This document shows positions 17,650-18,057 of a stretch of DNA of 18,057 nucleotides, in pieces; within the stretch, counting starts at the first letter, position 1, and each line of letters starts with the position of its first letter. The notes beneath the pieces were generated by a model. The model searched no databases, was not told the origin of the DNA, and saw only the letters and a list, made by a program, of their open reading frames with translations. The DNA is from Psilocybe azurescens (taxonomy: Eukaryota > Basidiomycota > Agaricomycetes > Agaricales > Agrocybaceae). Where the stretch lies: NCBI GenBank assembly GCA_023853785.1, contig JAJIRX010000803.1, positions 1 to 18,057 of the forward strand, read 5' to 3'. The position numbers and the translations under genes were made by a program.

Positions 17650-18057
17650 AAACTATACCAATCATTCTGTGAACACCCAGTAGTCCCATCTATCAACTAC
17701 ATACAATAGATTGAAAGCTGACGGAGTTTAGGAGTGAAAAATAGAAGGATGAGTAAGTAAGCAACATAGGATGAGTAAGAAGTATAAGCAAGATTATGAA
17801 AAGCGGGCGAGATGAGTAAGAAAGAAGCGAAGCTGAGTAAGTACAATAAGCAAGAATGACAATAGGGAAGGAAGGATCAATCATATGAAAGTGTCAGACA
17901 ATAGAAAGGAGCCAAAATAGCGAACAAGTACCATGCTAATGAATAGAACCAGTCTATTCATGGCACAGCTCAGTCATCCATTACCAAGACTGCTGAGTGA
18001 GACAAAGATTTGCTGCATATGTGGAATCCAGTTAAGGACCAAATAGTTGTAGATGAA
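17650..18057. repeat. Purine-biased low-complexity region with GATGAGTAAG words
   Basis: GATGAGTAAG or close variants (CTGAGTAAG, AATAAGCAAG) recur irregularly between about 17745 and 17860. No regular period and no gene; probably decayed simple sequence. The last 170 bp to the window edge look unique, with nothing recognised. Confidence 0.5.

Noticed and set aside
1..18057. CRISPR arrays, bacterial operons or riboswitches
   Set aside because: The genome is clearly eukaryotic (spliceosomal introns, fungal gene families). Repeats here are contiguous tandem units without unique spacers.

Overview
The window looks like an accessory, repeat-rich stretch of a filamentous basidiomycete genome, most likely a mushroom-forming agaricomycete. 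The evidence is many short GT-AG introns of about 48-141 bp, TATA/CT-rich promoter-like stretches, and relics of families expanded in that group: an integrase-core transposase-like protein, a fungal alpha-kinase with an N-terminal zinc finger, and TET/JBP-type 2-oxoglutarate oxygenases. No bacterial-style operons, rRNA or intact tRNA genes are visible. I found no long gene that is certainly intact; almost every recognisable family is frameshifted, carries stops or is truncated.

Layout. 1-1014 (minus): decayed integrase-core transposase-like gene running off the left edge. 1245-3949 (plus): multi-exon alpha-kinase relic, zinc finger first, kinase domain last. 4131-4740: roughly 96-bp minisatellite. 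4741-5650: AT-rich, no gene. 5651-8114: possible two-exon gene whose single intron seems to hold a 2,056-bp DNA element (5922-7977) with mariner-like terminal inverted repeats and flanking TA. Inside that element are TCCAnTGGA short repeats, a 40-bp direct repeat, a 600-bp compound 21/24-bp minisatellite and a tRNA-derived SINE-like head. 8327-8416: six CACGGA/G hexamers spaced at multiples of one helical turn.

8779-9380 (minus): weak candidate for a small CxxC...CxxC protein, divergent from a Sec61-alpha relic (9471 to about 10275, plus) that keeps introns but lacks its C-terminal half. 10344-11045: two diverged copies of a 200-bp block. 11640-11925 (minus): faint coding-like traces. 12070-14130: no gene seen; hairpins and GC-rich islands in AT-rich DNA.

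14130-16260: two TET/JBP oxygenase relics in opposite orientation that form a large imperfect inverted repeat. 16290-16745 (minus): acidic Ser/Asp-rich ORF, possibly the N-terminal piece of a transposon protein. 17070-17610 (minus): TATA box, CT-rich leader and a small hydrophobic ORF interrupted by TGA. 17650-18057: purine-biased repeat with GATGAGTAAG-like words.

The genes do not form a pathway. The best reading is a graveyard of transposon-associated and duplicated host genes. Reading frames and exons were worked out by eye; family names rest on recognised motifs, not on database searches.
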